Shown here: positions 5,431 through 6,121 of the stretch, in pieces | Layout: the number at the start of each line of letters is the position of its first letter | Position numbering within the stretch: position 1 is the first letter of the stretch | DNA from: an archaeon | Lineage (GTDB): Archaea; Halobacteriota; Syntropharchaeia; Alkanophagales; Methanospirareceae | Assembly: GCA_030019325.1 (NCBI GenBank) | Contig: JASEFB010000097.1 | Coordinates: 1-6,121, forward strand | Length of the DNA: 6,121 nucleotides | Reading direction: 5' to 3' | Translations under genes and position numbers: made by a program | Notes under the pieces: model-generated | What the model saw: the letters and a program-made list of their open reading frames with translations, nothing else | The model's database searches: none | Told to the model about the DNA's origin: nothing

Positions 5431-5557
5431 CAACTTTTTCTCTAAAGAGAAAACCTTGACTAAGCCCTTACAGGGCTTGCAGGGTCGTGGGGCGGAACCC
5501 CACAGAAGAGTAAATATCGCTTTCCGAAAACGCTTTCTTTTTTAAAGAAAGGTTTTT
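5431..5557. repeat. palindromic repeat locus R3, composite element with inverted ends
   Basis: The left end (5431-5461, plus) has a TTTTCTCT/AGAGAAAA hairpin at 5436-5453. The right end (5514-5557, minus) has a CTTTCTTT/AAAGAAAG hairpin at 5533-5551. Both belong to the family seen at 657-744 and 4204-4290, and they face each other like terminal inverted repeats around a GC-richer core with two more hairpins. No transposase is present. It separates an epimerase that has lost its 3' part from a membrane protein gene that has lost its 5' part. MITE-like or BIME-like. Confidence 0.7.
5462..5503. other. two GC-richer hairpins in the core of repeat R3
   Basis: AAGCCCT/AGGGCTT pair around a 3-base loop at 5462-5478, and GTGGGG/CCCCAC pair around CGGAA at 5487-5503. 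They stand out from the AT-rich surroundings. They could form a structured RNA or weak terminator, or simply be the core of the mobile element; there is no T-run to support termination on the minus strand. Confidence 0.55.
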
Positions 5558-5710
5558 CAAAGCGCTTGATACATTCGCTTCTTTTATCTCCCTCGAGTAA
5601 TAATCGGTGAAGCAATCTATTCCAATTACTTCGTGTCCCTCCCTTAACAATCGTTCTGTAAGGTGCGAGCCTATGAAGCCTGCACAGCCGGTCACCAATG
5701 CTTTACTCAT
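5468..5710 (-). pseudogene. NAD-dependent nucleotide-sugar epimerase, N-terminal fragment
   Basis: The first ~51 residues are a UDP-glucose/UDP-glucuronate 4-epimerase-like N-terminus: KALVTGCAGFIGSHL (NAD loop), GHEVIGIDCFTDYYSREIK, and EANVSSAL. From codon ~52 the remaining 29 residues (KNLSLKKKAF and onward) are translated palindromic repeat, ending in TAA at 5468. The catalytic Ser, Tyr and Lys and the whole substrate domain of a ~310-residue enzyme are missing, so it is inactive. The ATG at 5710 overlaps the stop of the aminotransferase as ATGA, showing the two were translationally coupled in one nucleotide-sugar operon. Confidence 0.85.
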
Positions 5711-6121
5711 TTCGACTCTTCTTTAATATCCTTTACCACTGCACAGATATGCTTTATTTCCTCCTCCTTCAGCCCCGAACTCGATGGTAAATACATTCCC
5801 TTTCTTGACAACATCTCCGCAACAGGATAACTCTCTCCTTTAAACAGCCCCATATTCCGAAAAACTGATTGTTCATGCATCGGAATGAAGAACGTCCTCG
5901 TTTCTATCCCTTTCTTCTCCAATTCCTCCATCAACTTGTCCCTAGTTATCTCAAATTCGTCCTCTACCAAAATAGCATACATCCAGTAGACATTCTTCGC
6001 CCATTCCTTCTCAGGCGGGAGTCTAATTCCATCGACATCCCTCAGTAAGCTGTTGTAAAGATAGGCATTTTTCCGACGTCTCTCCACCAGCTCATCAATT
6101 CGCTCAAATTGAGCCAGACCT
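5707..6121 (-). CDS. DegT/DnrJ/EryC1 family sugar aminotransferase, C-terminal part (cut by window edge)
   Basis: This is the C-terminal domain of a PLP-dependent nucleotide-sugar aminotransferase of the perosamine-synthetase-like type. Such enzymes transfer an amino group, usually from glutamate, to a keto-sugar nucleotide in the cytoplasm. The frame is open to the window edge (GLAQFERIDELVERRRKNA), so the start lies outside. The GTG at 6087 is internal. Recognisable are VYWMYAILVED, LEKKGIETRTFFIPMH, and the terminal MYLPSSSGLKEEEI, characteristic of the family's C-terminal domain. The PLP-binding lysine region is outside the window. It ends intact and overlaps the next epimerase by four bases. 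An NDP-4-keto-6-deoxysugar substrate is plausible but cannot be fixed from this part. Confidence 0.85.
   Translation of the reverse strand, partial: GLAQFERIDELVERRRKNAYLYNSLLRDVDGIRLPPEKEWAKNVYWMYAILVEDEFEITRDKLMEELEKKGIETRTFFIPMHEQSVFRNMGLFKGESYPVAEMLSRKGMYLPSSSGLKEEEIKHICAVVKDIKEESK

Overview
All supportable genes in this window read on the minus strand. Gene order below follows transcription, from high to low coordinates. The window looks like an archaeal surface-sugar (S-layer glycan or lipid glycan) gene cluster that has decayed heavily. The archaeal assignment is an inference from AT-rich TATA-like promoter sequence, GGTGG/GGAGG-type ribosome sites, and a gene mix (TIGR04076 proteins, UPF0175-DUF3368 and TumE-type toxin modules, WecB and SDR epimerases) typical of methanogen-related, anaerobic methane-oxidising lineages such as ANME-1. 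I cannot fix the taxon from sequence alone.

Layout. At the right edge lies the C-terminal part of a DegT/DnrJ/EryC1 sugar aminotransferase (6121-5707). Its stop overlaps by 4 bp the start of an NAD-sugar epimerase that survives for about 51 codons (5710 to about 5558) and then runs into a composite palindromic repeat (5431-5557). On the other side of that repeat is a YdjM/DUF457-type membrane protein lacking its N-terminus (5426-5049). Next come a TIGR04076 protein (5036-4743) and a UDP-GlcNAc 2-epimerase (WecB) whose middle has been replaced in frame by a second palindromic repeat (4731-3964). A UPF0175 antitoxin and DUF3368 PIN toxin pair follows (3922-3160). Then come the C-terminal half of a second WecB (3120-2641), a second TIGR04076 protein (2621-2334), a full-length epimerase interrupted by one in-frame TAA (2325-1381), and a TumA/TumE-like toxin pair (1370-706). 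A third repeat (744-657) supplies the last codons of the toxin. The last gene is an epimerase with a likely 5' frameshift and a lost 3' end (639-32).

How it fits together. The aminotransferase, the three NAD-dependent epimerases and the two WecB copies would together interconvert and aminate nucleotide sugars. Here the two WecB copies and all three epimerases are broken, and the aminotransferase is cut only by the window edge. The open frames that look whole are the two TIGR04076 copies and the two toxin-antitoxin pairs. The TIGR04076 and wecB genes have been duplicated.

The main discovery candidate is a dispersed family of paired ~44-bp palindromic units (657-744, 4204-4290, 5431-5557). The pairs occur in different relative orientations, two of the three sit exactly at gene-truncation or internal-deletion junctions, and all three supply codons to the ORF they touch. 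They resemble bacterial REP/BIME or MITE elements and appear linked to how this locus was rearranged.
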